Below, one piece after another: positions 46,626 through 58,056 of a stretch of 64,000 nt of DNA. The notes under the pieces are model-generated. The model did not search any database. It worked only from the letters and a program-made list of their open reading frames with translations, and was not told the DNA's origin. The stretch comes from Protea cynaroides (Eukaryota > Streptophyta > Magnoliopsida > Proteales > Proteaceae). The translations under genes were made by a program, and so were the position numbers. The stretch's first letter is position 1, and every line of letters starts with the position of its first letter. The DNA is taken from the NCBI GenBank assembly GCA_028583415.1, contig CM053269.1:28524254-28588253 (forward strand), written 5' to 3'.

Positions 46626-48734
46626 TTAGTTGACACGTTCTTTTGAGTTTCACGTATTAAAATTTGTAACAATTAGTCTCCGTGATAATTAAAAGTTAAC
46701 TAATAATCCATTATAAACAATTAGATCCAACATCAATAATTGAATTTTGAGGGAGAGCTCAATGGGCACACGGAAAGAGTGCCTCACCATTCACGGGTGT
46801 TCACATGATAAAGAGGAAAGAATACGTGAGAAGACGTGCATTACCGATGATGTGTGCAACATTATTGTTTATTTTTTTCAAGACTATGCAACTACTACTA
46901 GCTTTCGGATATTTTAATTGGAAAAGATTTAAGTAATGTATGTCGCCTGTAGATTCAAGAAATAGGATCGAAGTTAGTCCCGGTACATTTTCCTTTTTCC
47001 TTTTATTCACGATAATTGAAGTGAAATCTTTGATCTAATAATTAGAAAACGGAAATTATAAAAGATTTTTTTTTTCTTTACAAGGATTAAACAAAAAGAT
47101 TCACAAATTATAAAAGTAGTAATGTCACCGGTCCATAAATTGTTAAAAGTTTTTGTAAATATCTGCTGGGTGCAGTTGAAGTAGAGGTGTTGTTGAAAGA
47201 GTTGAAGAAAGAAGACGTTCTTCACATTCAATTGAAGGAAAGATAAATTATTGTTGATTGCAAGAGATAAGAGAACTTGAACCGTTGGATGTTAAAATTT
47301 ATACCAACAACTTACAATGTTATAATATCAATCAAATACTCATTTAAGGATTCGTTAAAACCAATCATATTTGTGACGGATAAAGATATAATAAACGCTG
47401 GCTGCAAGTTCAAGGCATGGTATCGAAGCTTCCTAGCATGTTCATGTATATATTATTATTGAAGTGAACTTCCCTCCCAATATAAAATTGGTGGCAAATG
47501 AAACAGTTCTACCCTCTATATTTTTTCTTTTTTCTTTTTCTTTTTTAAACTTTAAAAAAAAATTTCAAGAATTCAATGTTAATTAGATGAAAAAGACTAT
47601 AAAAATTTGATAGATAAATTATATTCTGGGGTAAATGAAATTAGACCATCTTCTTTCTCTTCCTTTGAAGTAGAACTATAGAAATCATGTTTGGTAGAAT
47701 TTGATTGTGAGAATTATAATAATCATTATGCATCCTCAAAGATCAATCAAACAGCCTCTTTTTTATTCTAAGTTTTAATTAAATGTTCTTACTTCTTCTT
47801 AACAAAGCTTCTTAGATATCCTAGATAATTTCTTGATTCAAAATTTAAAAAAAAAAATTGCATTGGAAAATACATAGAAAAATATTATGATAAAAAATCA
47901 CAGAAAATAGATAATAAGTCATGATTTCTCTCTCCATAATGTGATTATTCCATTGCAAGGTTGGCTATAGAACTCTCTTCACAATGTGAATATTCCTAAT
48001 TAGGAAAAGTCAATAAGAAAATTCATATATATAAATTTTGTTAATAAGACTAAGGATAATTAAAAGAAAATATTATATTCTAAACACACCTATAGAGGTG
48101 AGTGTTTGATGCAATACCTCTATTGGTGTGTATAGAACATTACATTTTTTTTTTTAATTACACATTATCTTATTCTTTAAAGTTTTCTAACTCAAAGATA
48201 AAATGAATTTTTCATAAATTTTTTTGAAAATGATTTTTTACCATTCTTTAATTGTCATTGTCATAATTTGTAAATTGATTTGAAAGTGTCAAACTTTCTC
48301 CATGGGTCTTAGGTGATGTGCTCGGGTTCAATTGATTAATGAGGTTTGTAAATGTTTAATTCTCTTTGAAACAATCATTAGGAATTAATTATTTCAGTTA
48401 ATAGAAAAATTAGCACAATAAATGATTATTTTAAAATTATCTAGTTGAGTGTTAGTTTTAGGAGCCTTTTACTATATTTAGATTCTTCTTCGCTGTTCAA
48501 GTAGGTGATAAAAATAAAACTGTTGGGAATTATGCTATTGTAGGTAGCAAGAGTGACACCAACTGGTGGGAGTATGTAGTTCCGAGTTCCGACTTAACAC
48601 GTACCATAATATGTAATGGTCATACAATTAGCTATAGCATTCCTCGATTAATGATGGAATGGGGGGATCGAGTCTTAATCTGGGATAAGAATCCATGGCC
48701 ACCCAAACTTGCCTTTTTTTCATAGGGAAGAGCA

Positions 48735-48809
48735 GTGACCTTTATACTCTCTTGGTCTTCTCAGAGGTTGGGTAGACCTTTATACTCTTGGTCTTCTCAG
48801 AGGTTGGGT
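48735..48809. repeat. Two-copy tandem repeat, 36-38 bp
   Basis: gacctttatactctcttggt... and gacctttatactcttggtct... are adjacent copies, each ending cagaggttgggta. Confidence 0.9.
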
Positions 48810-49572
48810 AAGGATTCAACTACGAAGGCAGGAAGGTTTTAAGCACCCACTTCTCTGGAAAAGCAGGTGCATGCTTCTACTTAACGCTGAAAATAGAGCA
48901 TTCTTCCAACATGTATTTCTAACCCATATGCATACAAAATATATAAAACTGTAAATAATTAAGAAAACTAGTCCTACTTATAATTAGGATGCTTTTTTAT
49001 CTTAATGGTGCGAGAATCAGCTGCAGATTTGGCTAGTAATTTTTGCTGAAAATGATAACTACTGTAATGATTACTTGGCCAATTTGTGCCCTTTTTCTAC
49101 CGTTGTTTAATGTTCAGTCTAAAAGCTTGAAAAGAGAGTATCCATCATCATTTTGAAGATTCTTTTCCATTAATAAATAGGTGTGGGTCCAGGTAATCTT
49201 TTATTACCGTTAAGGGGATAAAGATATTTCTTGAGACAGAAATTGAATGAGCAGCAGTCTCATGGAGTCATCAAATGTAGCCGTACGTCTTAATTTCTCA
49301 GAATATTAAAGATGTATTGGGTTCCATACATTTACCAAATAAATTTTTGCATGTCTCTCATGTCGGTCTGAAGAAATTCAATAGTTATAGTTTAATATGC
49401 ACACATATTAATGTATTGACATATGCTTACAGTGGATGATATAGTCATTGGATTTTCTCATGTTGGGATAAGGGACATGAGAAGATTTGAATCCAAACTT
49501 TCGTGTTTACTATCTGATCGTGATTTTCCTATCCCCAAAACTAAAGCAAAGATCCTTCTTTATGGGCCGGTT

Positions 49573-49646
49573 GGGTGAGAGAAGGGATTTGAACTCTGAC
49601 ACCATAGTTAGTCACGTGTTCTAATCCTCTGAGCTACAAGCTCTCC
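49573..49646 (-). pseudogene. Decayed plastid-type tRNA-Arg(ACG)-like sequence
   Basis: On the minus strand the sequence reads CTTGTAGCTCAGAGGATTAG, then A-CACGTG, then GGTGTCAGAGTTCAAATCCC and TTCTCTCACCC. Known plant chloroplast trnR-ACG has CTGTAGCTCAGAGGATTAGA and GGTGTCGGGGGTTCGAATCC at the same places. The anticodon loop is short by three bases (CTAAC where CTACGAAC is expected), so the ACG anticodon is gone. It is either a nuclear copy of plastid DNA or the head of a tRNA-derived SINE. The flanks do not look plastid. Confidence 0.6.
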
Positions 49647-50158
49647 AGTCTTTATTGAATCTGTTTTGCCGGGGGGGAGGGGGGTGTAACTCCCTTGAAA
49701 ATATCATGTCGTCTTCTCAATTATTTTCAATTACGAAGATGTGAAAGCATATTTCTTATTGTCGAAACTTGCGTGAACACAAATGAGTCACTTTGGTATT
49801 TTATGTCCAATCTTACGTGAGCCAATACATCTATTCCTATCTGAACCAATTCTTGCTATAGCTAGGTTTTGCCACCTTTTATCATCTTATAAATACAAGT
49901 CTGAGATAAACAGGTACACACAAGCAAATTTATTAGGTTCTCTCTGTTGATATTATAAGTGTTCAACACAAATAACATTTCACCCTCACAAGAAGATTCA
50001 ATTGTTCATTTTAATCTGAACTGTATCTTTTCATGTATGGAGAAAGAAACAATTTGTAACATAATATATACCAATGGGCTTTTACCAAAAAAAAGTCACA
50101 CATTGGGCTTTCAAAATACATATTGAATTCAAGTCAATTTACCAAGAAATAGCTCTAC

Positions 50159-50164
50159 TTTATT
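50159..50164 (-). terminator. Candidate polyadenylation signal of the HAK gene
   Basis: AATAAA on the minus strand, about 100 nt after the stop codon. Plant signals are loose, so this is only a candidate. Confidence 0.35.
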
Positions 50165-50263
50165 TGGATTCATTCATGAATACTTTAATTCGCCTCATCT
50201 CTTTTAGGACCCAACAGCAAGCTTCATGTATCTTCTGTAGTTTAAGGAAGATAATGGGCAATC

Positions 50264-53200
50264 TCAAATCTCATATATCATTCCAATCTTTAGAAGCCTT
50301 GCCCTGGGAATAGACATTAAATCCCCTCCTTGCCTAAAGTTCTTCTTCAGGAAGTTATAGGCATAATTAACAATGATCCTTTTAAATAGAGAGGATTTTG
50401 GTTTTGCCTTCACTTCTGGTTCTCCCAAGAGGTACACTATCCCTTTCTCCATTGCTTTGTCAATAAACTGTATCTCATCTTCTGTTCCAAGGATTGGTCC
50501 AAGGACGAGTCGTGCACTGACAATTCGGTCAGAAGTGTTCGATTGAGGTATGAATGGAAGGATGGATGCCGATGGGATTCGAGGTGGTGGGTTGTTTTGC
50601 TCTATGAATTCCTCATTCTGCACTCTAGAATTACTTTCAAGCATGAAGTTTTCATGACGAACAAATTCTTTCAGGTATTGGACTAGTTGTTGTTCAAACT
50701 CTTCTGGATTATCATAGACATCCTTATAGCCATAGCGAACAACACAGCGGAACATCTGGAAAGCTCGAGGCTCAACCTGACGGAATAGAAAGCGCTCCTC
50801 CATTGCCACTGTACCAATTGGGATATGCTTTATGGATACAAACACTAGAACCGAATGGATGGATGGTATGTTTGAAATGAAGTGAGGAAATATAGGTGGG
50901 ATGCCTTGAACAAGTTCAGAATATAGAAGCCCAATTCCTGGTGCCCTATTTATAATTGGGTCATTGGCTAAACCTCTTATATACTCACTGGAGACCTTGT
51001 TTTCAAGCTCAAACCTGTATCTCTCTTTGTAAACATAATGCCATATCCCCATTATGGTGACGAGTACTGCTGCAAATGCAAGTGGAAGGTAGCCTCCTTG
51101 TACAAACTTATATACCACAGATGATAAATATAATGTCTCTATTGAGGCGAAGAACACGAAGAAGAGGATGTTCCATAGTATGGATATCTTCCATATGACA
51201 AGCATTATGAGACTAACCAAAGAAGTTGTGATAACCATTACTGTAACCACACAAATGCCTACATAAAAGTTACAGAATATGAGTGATAAGAGTGAATCTG
51301 ATTGTAATTGTCTTGAAAGATAAGCTACTAAATATGCTCAAATATAAAACTAGTAAATTAGGAAATAAATCAAATTATGCCTAACACTTCAAAGGCCTGG
51401 ACCCTTTAAACGTGTGAATTTAACCTCTGAATTAGGGTCCAAAGATCTGTATATGATTGCTCCACTATGGCTTCCATTCAGATATTGGGTTTACGGCTCC
51501 TATAACTCCATCCAAGTCAAAATTTCTAGATCCAACTGATCTAGAAATTCAACATCAAATTGACATATAGTATGGAGCATTAAGAGTTTACCGTAGGCAT
51601 TGCCGATGTTTGTTGTATTCTTGAAGGCAGCTGTGACAATGATGCATCCGATCATGAGAATGTAGTTAATTTCAGGGATATAAATCTGCCCTTCATACTT
51701 TTTTGAGGTGTGAATCACCTTAACCCTTGGGAAACAACCAAGACTTTGGGATTGAGCTATAATTGAGAATGTTCCAGATATCATAGCTTGGCTTGCAATT
51801 ATAGCTGCAATAACAGCTACTACATATTGTGGCCAGTATAATGGACCTGTCATCATTTGAAAGCATCCTAGACAGTTAAAAACAGGAAAGACTTCTGAGG
51901 TATGTACTCTAGGCCATGATCAATTCAATTTTTCCATGTCTGATGAACAAAAATGGACTTACTAGGAATACAATCATAGAAAGTATTTAGAACATTTTCG
52001 GGGTGTTTTCTGAGGTATGCAGCTTGCCCAATGTAAGCACATAGTAATGCAGGATACACAAATCCAGCAAAACTAATCTGCGAAAAAGTTATTAAACAAC
52101 TGAATGTGAGTTAGAAAGATTTCTCTTGGATGTGAGCTTGAGTTAGGAGTTTATCCATTCTACATACTTGAATGGCTCGAACATTGAAGTGACCCAAGTC
52201 TGCAAACATTGCTTCAGTTCCTGTTTCACATAAACAGAGATAATAGTTTGATTACATTTTAATTTCATGCAAAGCATTACTGAGAAAAAAATCAAAGGTC
52301 TTAGGTTTACTCACCTGTGATGCACAAAAGAACCCCTCCAAGGGATACATATCCAGACTTACCATTTCTTCGGAGATAATCAATGATGTATTTTGGATAG
52401 AAAGCTTTTAAAACTCCAACATCATACTTGAACAAGTTGTAGAGACCGATGCCACCAATGAAAACAAACCATACACATATCAAAGGAGCAAATGTAAAAC
52501 CAATTTTGTCTGTTCCGAATCGTTGAAATACAAAGAGAAGGATCAAGATCACTATCGAAATTCCAACGATGTCATCTGGAGAATCAACAACATTGACAGA
52601 AAAATAATAATCAATTAAATCTGAAGAACGTGTAGATCATCCAATAATATTCCATCTGATCCATACTATGAATACATAAAATTTCCTTGGGAAAAGAATA
52701 AACTCAAGCTGTTGCAATACTGTTATGATGATTAATTATCAGTTTAGATCTTAACACAGTTGAATTCAGGTCTGAAAATTCAGTCGTAAGCAAGATGAGT
52801 ACTTTGATTAAGTGATTTCACGTGTAATTGGAGCCCACCCACTGCAGACAGCACTGAAGGGGAAAAAAAACAGAAATAAAAAAGAAAGTCAGAAATTTGA
52901 AAAGCACCAAATTTAGTCTAACTGATGTTAGTTCACAAAATTCTGCCATAGATACAGTTTTTGTTTTGAGAGTTAAAGATATTGATCCCCCATCTTTTGA
53001 CAAGTCAATATAAGACAGGATGATTTACATACCTGAGATTGCTGGAGTGAGAACCCCATCCCCAATCACCATGGAAGTACCAATGACTGCAGCAAGGAAC
53101 AACAAGATACGAGCTCCATGACTGTTCTCAATCTTCTGTTTAATAAACTGAGCCCTCTTCACATTCCTGGAAGGAACTTCTATACTATAGTTGGACAACT

Positions 53201-53835
53201 CTGCATCCTCTGGCTGATCAGTTGGAACTAAGCTCACCTTCATGTATCGGCATATTTTTGAATAAAGTGCAAAAGTTCCCCCTAAAACATATGAAATTTG
53301 TTACTCTGATTGCTTAATAAGCTTCCTCGCCGGATTCTCTAAGCAATAATGAATGAAATGAAGCTTACCATCACCGTTGTCATTCGCCCATAAGACGATA
53401 AAAACATATTTCAGCAAGGTTGTAAGAGTGATAGTGTAAATGATGAGAGACAAGACTCCAAGTATGTCTTCTTGGTGTTTGATTCCATCTGTGAAAGTGC
53501 TGGAATACACATAAAGTGGAGATGTACCAATATCACCATACACAATTCCAATGGACTGGAATGCTAAGTTCAACGTGAGCTCCCAACTTCCTTTCTGTTC
53601 CTCCATGATTTCATCATTCCCACCAAAATAAAAACAGCTTTAATGAGAAATTGAAACCCAAAACCAACGAGAAAAAGAGATTGAAAACAAAGTTCAGAGA
53701 TTGTGAGACCTTTTTTTGGTGGCTATGGTTGGACAGATTGGAGACTCTTCCAGCCTCCATGTGTAGGGAATCCACCCTGTGAAGCTTTTTCAGATTCTTC
53801 TCTTGTCCATCCATGATTTTTGTATTTTCATCCAT
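50264..53835 (-). CDS. HAK5-like: HAK/KUP/KT potassium transporter, HAK5-like
   Basis: Multi-pass plasma-membrane K+ carrier; HAK5-group members do high-affinity K+ uptake, mainly in roots under low K+. Exons (5' to 3'): 53835-53710, 53594-53369, 53281-53033, 52853-52803, 52575-52315, 52220-52168, 52077-51963, 51846-51592, 51258-50264. All junctions are GT-AG and phases agree; total 2331 nt, 776 residues plus TGA (Arabidopsis HAK5 is 785). Visible motifs: DSLHMEAG in the N-terminus (about 22-29), the family signature GIVYGDIGTSPLYV (58-71), NDNGDGGTFALYS, IGTSMVIGDGVLTPAIS, VFQRFGTDKIGF, GGVLLCITGTEAMFADLGHF, SQAMISGTFSIIAQSQSLGC, GNAYGICVVTVM, YKFVQGGYLPLAFA, SELVQGIPPIFPHF, FRCVVRYGYKD, and the end KIGMIYEI. 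Context ttgccATGG favours this start. No frame break or missing motif was found. The HAK5 subgroup is judged from wording, not from a tree. Confidence 0.95.
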
Positions 53836-53959
53836 GGCAACTACTATTAGTCCTTAAGACTACTCCCTCTTCTACTCTTTGGTTTTCTTAGTTTCTGTAT
53901 TTCTTCATCCCCTTTTATGGGTTAAAAAAAATCAAATATTCATGAAACACTGGCCCTGT
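53836..53959 (-). promoter_or_regulatory. Core promoter and 5' leader of the HAK gene
   Basis: On the minus strand a TATA-like CATAAAAGG (complement of 53911-53919) lies about 75 bp before the ATG, followed by a purine-rich leader (agaagagggagtag). A MITE begins only about 40 bp upstream of the TATA-like box. Confidence 0.45.
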
Positions 53960-54237
53960 GGTTCTCTTTGGTATAATTTATATTTATGTTTATTAATAAT
54001 TTATGATAAATCATTTATGAAAATAAATTATGAATCATAAATAATAACTGTTTATTACACATAAAGAAATAATAATAAATTATCAAAATAATGATAAACA
54101 CCTTCTAATCCATTTGTAGATTTTTGATTATATTAAATTATTTTAAATATAAATATGTACTATAAATCAATACCAGCAAACAACATATGTCATAATGTAT
54201 TATATAATTAATTATATAATACATACCAAAAAGAACT
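53960..54237. mobile_element. MITE, copy 2, next to the HAK promoter
   Basis: 278 bp. Left end ggttctctttggtataattt; right end reverse complement agttctttttggtatgtatt. Same family as 46353-46625. It lies 125-402 bp upstream of the HAK start codon. Confidence 0.85.
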
Positions 54238-54397
54238 TAAGACTTTAGGTAACCGTTAGACATTTGTGTCGCTCTTAACTTGCAAGGATAAGCCGTACAC
54301 CACCAGATGGTGTTAAACCATCACAACTACGATTTTGAGAGTGTTAAATCAATTGGCTGCAAGCTCTTGATTTATATTGTAATTTAATCTGCGAATA

Positions 54398-54496
54398 AGG
54401 TGGAAACAGCCTCTTTGCAAAACCGAGGTAAGGTTACATACATAGGCCGTAATCCACACTGGTGGGAGCCTTGTGCACTCATTGAGTAAGTTATTT
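54398..54496 (+). repeat. Au-type SINE, 3' part
   Basis: Contains ggtggaaacagcctctttgc, gaggtaaggttacatacata and ggtgggagccttgtgcactc, the conserved 3' domain of plant Au SINEs (known family motifs). The tRNA-related 5' part is not clear. Confidence 0.75.
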
Positions 54497-55650
54497 TTTA
54501 GCCTTGAGTAATGTGATTTTTAATATCTTCAAAATGTTATTTTCAATGATTTTTAACAAGAGATTACGTAAGATGAATAAGAAATATTACAATTCCATTT
54601 GAAAATTGCAAACTTAAATATAATATAAGCTCCCCCCAGGCTCCAACTGTTCAATTTTAAATTTAAATATATTTTTCCAAGGATTACATGTTCTTCGTTG
54701 ACTTCAATGATTCAATTACTAAATATTATCATTCAGTTTAAAGGAATACATATTTTTTCAATGCTGGATAGGTAAATTTTGATCTCCATGGACCAGGGGT
54801 TAATTAGATCCAAAGTCAATGATGGTAGTCGACTTGTTACGAAAACACATATTAGAAAAAAAAAATTAAAATGAAAAATACCACTAAGAGATTAATTGGG
54901 GGAGCGTGTCGTTTTGTACAAACGTTAACCATCCCGCAATAATAGACTTTTGGTTTTGATTTTTTATGCAAAGTAATATTCTTTTATTAGCTGTACGGTT
55001 GTCGAAAAAAAATCTCAAACCAGAATTCCAGATTTCCATTCACATCTGTCAAACCCAATGAATCAAGGGGATACTTTAATGTTTCCCCTAGAATCCGTAT
55101 CCAAGGCCCACAAAACTGGCTGGACCTGCAAGGCAATATACAAGGCAAAGAGAAGGCGAGTCTATGGCTCTGGGTCCATTCTAATACTAAAATCAAGAAT
55201 ATATGAATAGTCAATAGGTTCGAGATTCAAGCCCACTTGAATATTTATAAGGTAAGGTAGGAATTCTCAATCCGAGATATCAGAATGATGATCTTTAGGA
55301 AAGAGTATTAAATATTATGTACCTTAAGTTTTGGGATTTGTGGACTATTTATAATGAATAGTTCTCATTCGTAAAAGTTGTTTTTACCCTTGTCTCTGGC
55401 GAGGATAAACAAAAATAACCTTTGAGATTTGTGAAGAGACATCTTTGTCCCTGTCCTTTGGTAGAAATTACTGAGATGCCCCTTAAGCCCTCTCAAGGGT
55501 GCTGACATGGATTGTAACTTTCCAACTGTCGTTATCCTATTGGTGATATGAACGTTGAACCTGTCAAAAGCCAACCAATGAACCTATTGTAATTATTAGT
55601 GAATCTGCCGGAATCCAATTACGCTCTTTCTTGATTTGGATTTTAGGTAT
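54497..55650. other. Intergenic DNA without recognised features
   Basis: AT-rich, no coding frame with family similarity. A low-confidence block near 55360-55540 (aaagttgtttttaccctt, ctgagatgcccctta) has the look of dispersed repeat DNA but was not assigned. Confidence 0.5.
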
Positions 55651-56331
55651 TGTTATAGGGAAAAACATCACCCAATGAAAATCTTACATATGACATCAAA
55701 AATCACCTAGGCCGACCAGGCTTGATAAAGTGGCGCCCGGCCTTGTCTGCTCGGAGGCATAGTCATATTAGGACACGGCGCCTGGTCGGAGGCATAATCC
55801 TACTCAGTTACGTTTCTCGATCGGAGTTCAGAGTCCTAAGGCGACTAGGTTACGTTGTAGGAGTCCTTCTCCTAGTACAATACGATGCCGACCATTACGG
55901 CCATGCGATCACTCGTATGGTGAGACGTGTCACTCTTATTATTCACCGACTTAGCTTTCTTGACTACAATATTTCACTCCTACCCGGAGTCTATAACCTG
56001 AGCATCCCTCAGAGCAACACCTGATAGTCCTATTGGCGATCTACTTCCTACAATCTTGGTACATCCATGTTTCTTGCCTACTCTTATAAATAGAAGACGA
56101 CCCCCCAAGGTAAAGGAGGATTCACTCCATCTTTCATACACTCAAACTCTTTCTACGTTTCCCTCTCTTTAAACTAGAGATAGCTTCTGATTATCTCCTG
56201 ACTGTTTACATTAGGAATTTGACTTAGGCATCGGAGTGTACTCGGGGCTTAGTCGCCCAACTCCCTTGTTTAACTTCTGTGATTGCAGGTTGCTCGGATC
56301 GCAGATCGACGAGCGATTTTCAGCCATAACA
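55651..56331 (+). repeat. Family-I solo LTR, copy 2
   Basis: 681 bp, TGTTATAGGGAAAAACATC...CAGCCATAACA. TATA-like ctcttataaatagaagac near 56083-56100. Flanks ggtat (55646-55650) and gatat (56332-56336) match at four of five bases, a worn target duplication, so this is a solo LTR. Confidence 0.85.
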
Positions 56332-57226
56332 GATATGAATGTACAAAACCCATCTTTTAATTATTCCTTATTCTCCTCTCCTTTCTTTGACGGAATTAAC
56401 CCTAAAAGGGCTCTTGTGCAGATTTTGATGTGCTTGAGGTGGCGGTGGCGTAGGTTGTAATTCCCCTGGCTGGTCCATGATTTGGTTGTAGGAGTGGTGG
56501 TGCTGAAAGTCTTGGGTTTAAACGATTCCATTTTTTAATAATAATAAATAAATAATAATTATCTTTAAAAGTAGATGGTGGAGACATGTCAACCTTGTCC
56601 ATGATGATTGACATGTGTCAAGAAGTACTACGAGATTAAAAGAAAAAGTGGGAATCGAATCATCTAATTGGTCCCTGATCTGATACCTTGGCCGATCCTT
56701 GAAATAGGGGATGATCAATATCGGAGTAGAATTGGCCTTGCTTAATATCGATTATGAATCAGTTGATCTGATCGATCCAATACCGTTTACTTGAACCATA
56801 TTCTTACCTACCCTATTATGTTTTAACCTATTTAGGATCGGTAATATGATAACTTTGAAAATCAAAGACATCCAGAATCTATGTTGTATTCTGAACAATG
56901 TGTGAAAAAAAAAAAAAAAAGTACATGGATCATGGTTTCAAAAGTGGAACGGATTATTACCAAAAAAAAAAAAAAAAATTTGGAACGGACCAGCAGTTTC
57001 ACGATTTCTGTTTCAAACGTCGGATTCAGTAATTAAACAGTTTTCCGTTCATTTTGACACCCTCCAAAATTAAAATATCGCTTGAATCTTACTTAATACA
57101 TCATCATTTCCCTTATAAACTAAATGTCGGTAAATATCCAACAACGTCGTAGAAGAGAACCCCAACGAAGTTGTTCATTTGTTTAGCTAGGGAAAAGAGA
57201 CGAAATATTCTTTCTCCTGATTCCCT

Positions 57227-57252
57227 ATTATTATTATTATTATTATTATTAT
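57227..57252. repeat. (ATT)n microsatellite
   Basis: About nine trinucleotide units. Confidence 0.9.
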
Positions 57253-57797
57253 CATATATATAGAAAAAGAAGGTTAAATTTATCAATTCCTGTTTATTTT
57301 TAACACGGCCAACCGGAAAGGGAACCGTTATTTGAAAGTTTAGGGGATGCCTAAAATTATGGCTAAGTTCAAGAAAAGTAAAAATAGTTTTCCTAAAAAA
57401 TTAATTGGAGAATATTCACTATGATTGGTGGAATTCACAATTTGATTCTTCAGTTTTCTTCTTTCTTTGTTGTTTTGTCATAGACTCATAGGTCATCTAT
57501 TACTCAACCTCCCCTCATATGAAAGCTAGGTTCGCCATTGCCCATTTGTTTAAGCCAGTCTCTTGTATGGAGGTGTCATAATCCGATGTGGTTGATGGAT
57601 GCTGTTTCAAGATGTTGTACAAAAAAAATTCACAATGTTGGTTTGACTTGTGAAAATCAAAGGTAGTAAAACTGACAATTTAAAATAAGATATTGAAATA
57701 AAAAATAAAAATAATAATAAATTAAATAAACTGTTAATTTGTAAAGTACAAGCTATTCTCAAGAAAATATTAAAAAGAGAATGAAAAAAAAGAAAGC

Positions 57798-57942
57798 ATC
57801 CTAGCACAGGAGGCTCTCATTATTACAGGGTTTGGGGGAGGGGTAGAATGTACACAACCTTACCCCTGCAATGCAAAGAGGTTGTTTTCGTATTTCAAAC
57901 CTGTGACCATCAGGTTGCAATATGACAACCTTATCATCACAC
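57798..57942 (-). repeat. Au-type SINE, minus strand
   Basis: Minus-strand order: aaggttgtcatattgcaacc, gatggtcacaggtttgaaat (tRNA B-box-like GGTTTGAAAT), aacaacctctttgcattgca, ggggtaaggttgtgtacatt, gagagcctcctgtgctag. This matches the tRNA-related head and 3' domain of plant Au SINEs in order. Confidence 0.85.
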
Positions 57943-58056
57943 AAAGACTAATCTCTGAAAATATTAAAAAGAGAGTAAAGTTATTATATTGCAGCAATTT
58001 AATATTGCATATCAACTTCACCATCCATGTTATAGCTAAGTGGGATTTCACCTTAA

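Larger units (their letters stand above)
46626..50060. other. Intergenic AT-rich DNA
   Basis: No gene found. It contains scattered poly-A/T runs, a short tandem duplication (48735-48809) and a decayed tRNA-like sequence (49573-49646). The HAK gene's 3' end follows. Confidence 0.6.
56332..58056. other. Intergenic DNA with low-complexity runs
   Basis: No gene. It includes poly-A runs near 56907 and 56963, an (ATT)n run at 57227-57252 and a SINE remnant at 57798-57942. Confidence 0.6.

Noticed and set aside
47277..47462. Small plus-strand frame in the intergenic region
   Set aside because: No similarity, no promoter or splice context, and AT-rich composition make a chance frame likely.
53025..53243. 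Separate small genes along the HAK locus
   Set aside because: The short minus-strand frames from 50264 to 53835 are exons of one gene; splice sites and phases join them.
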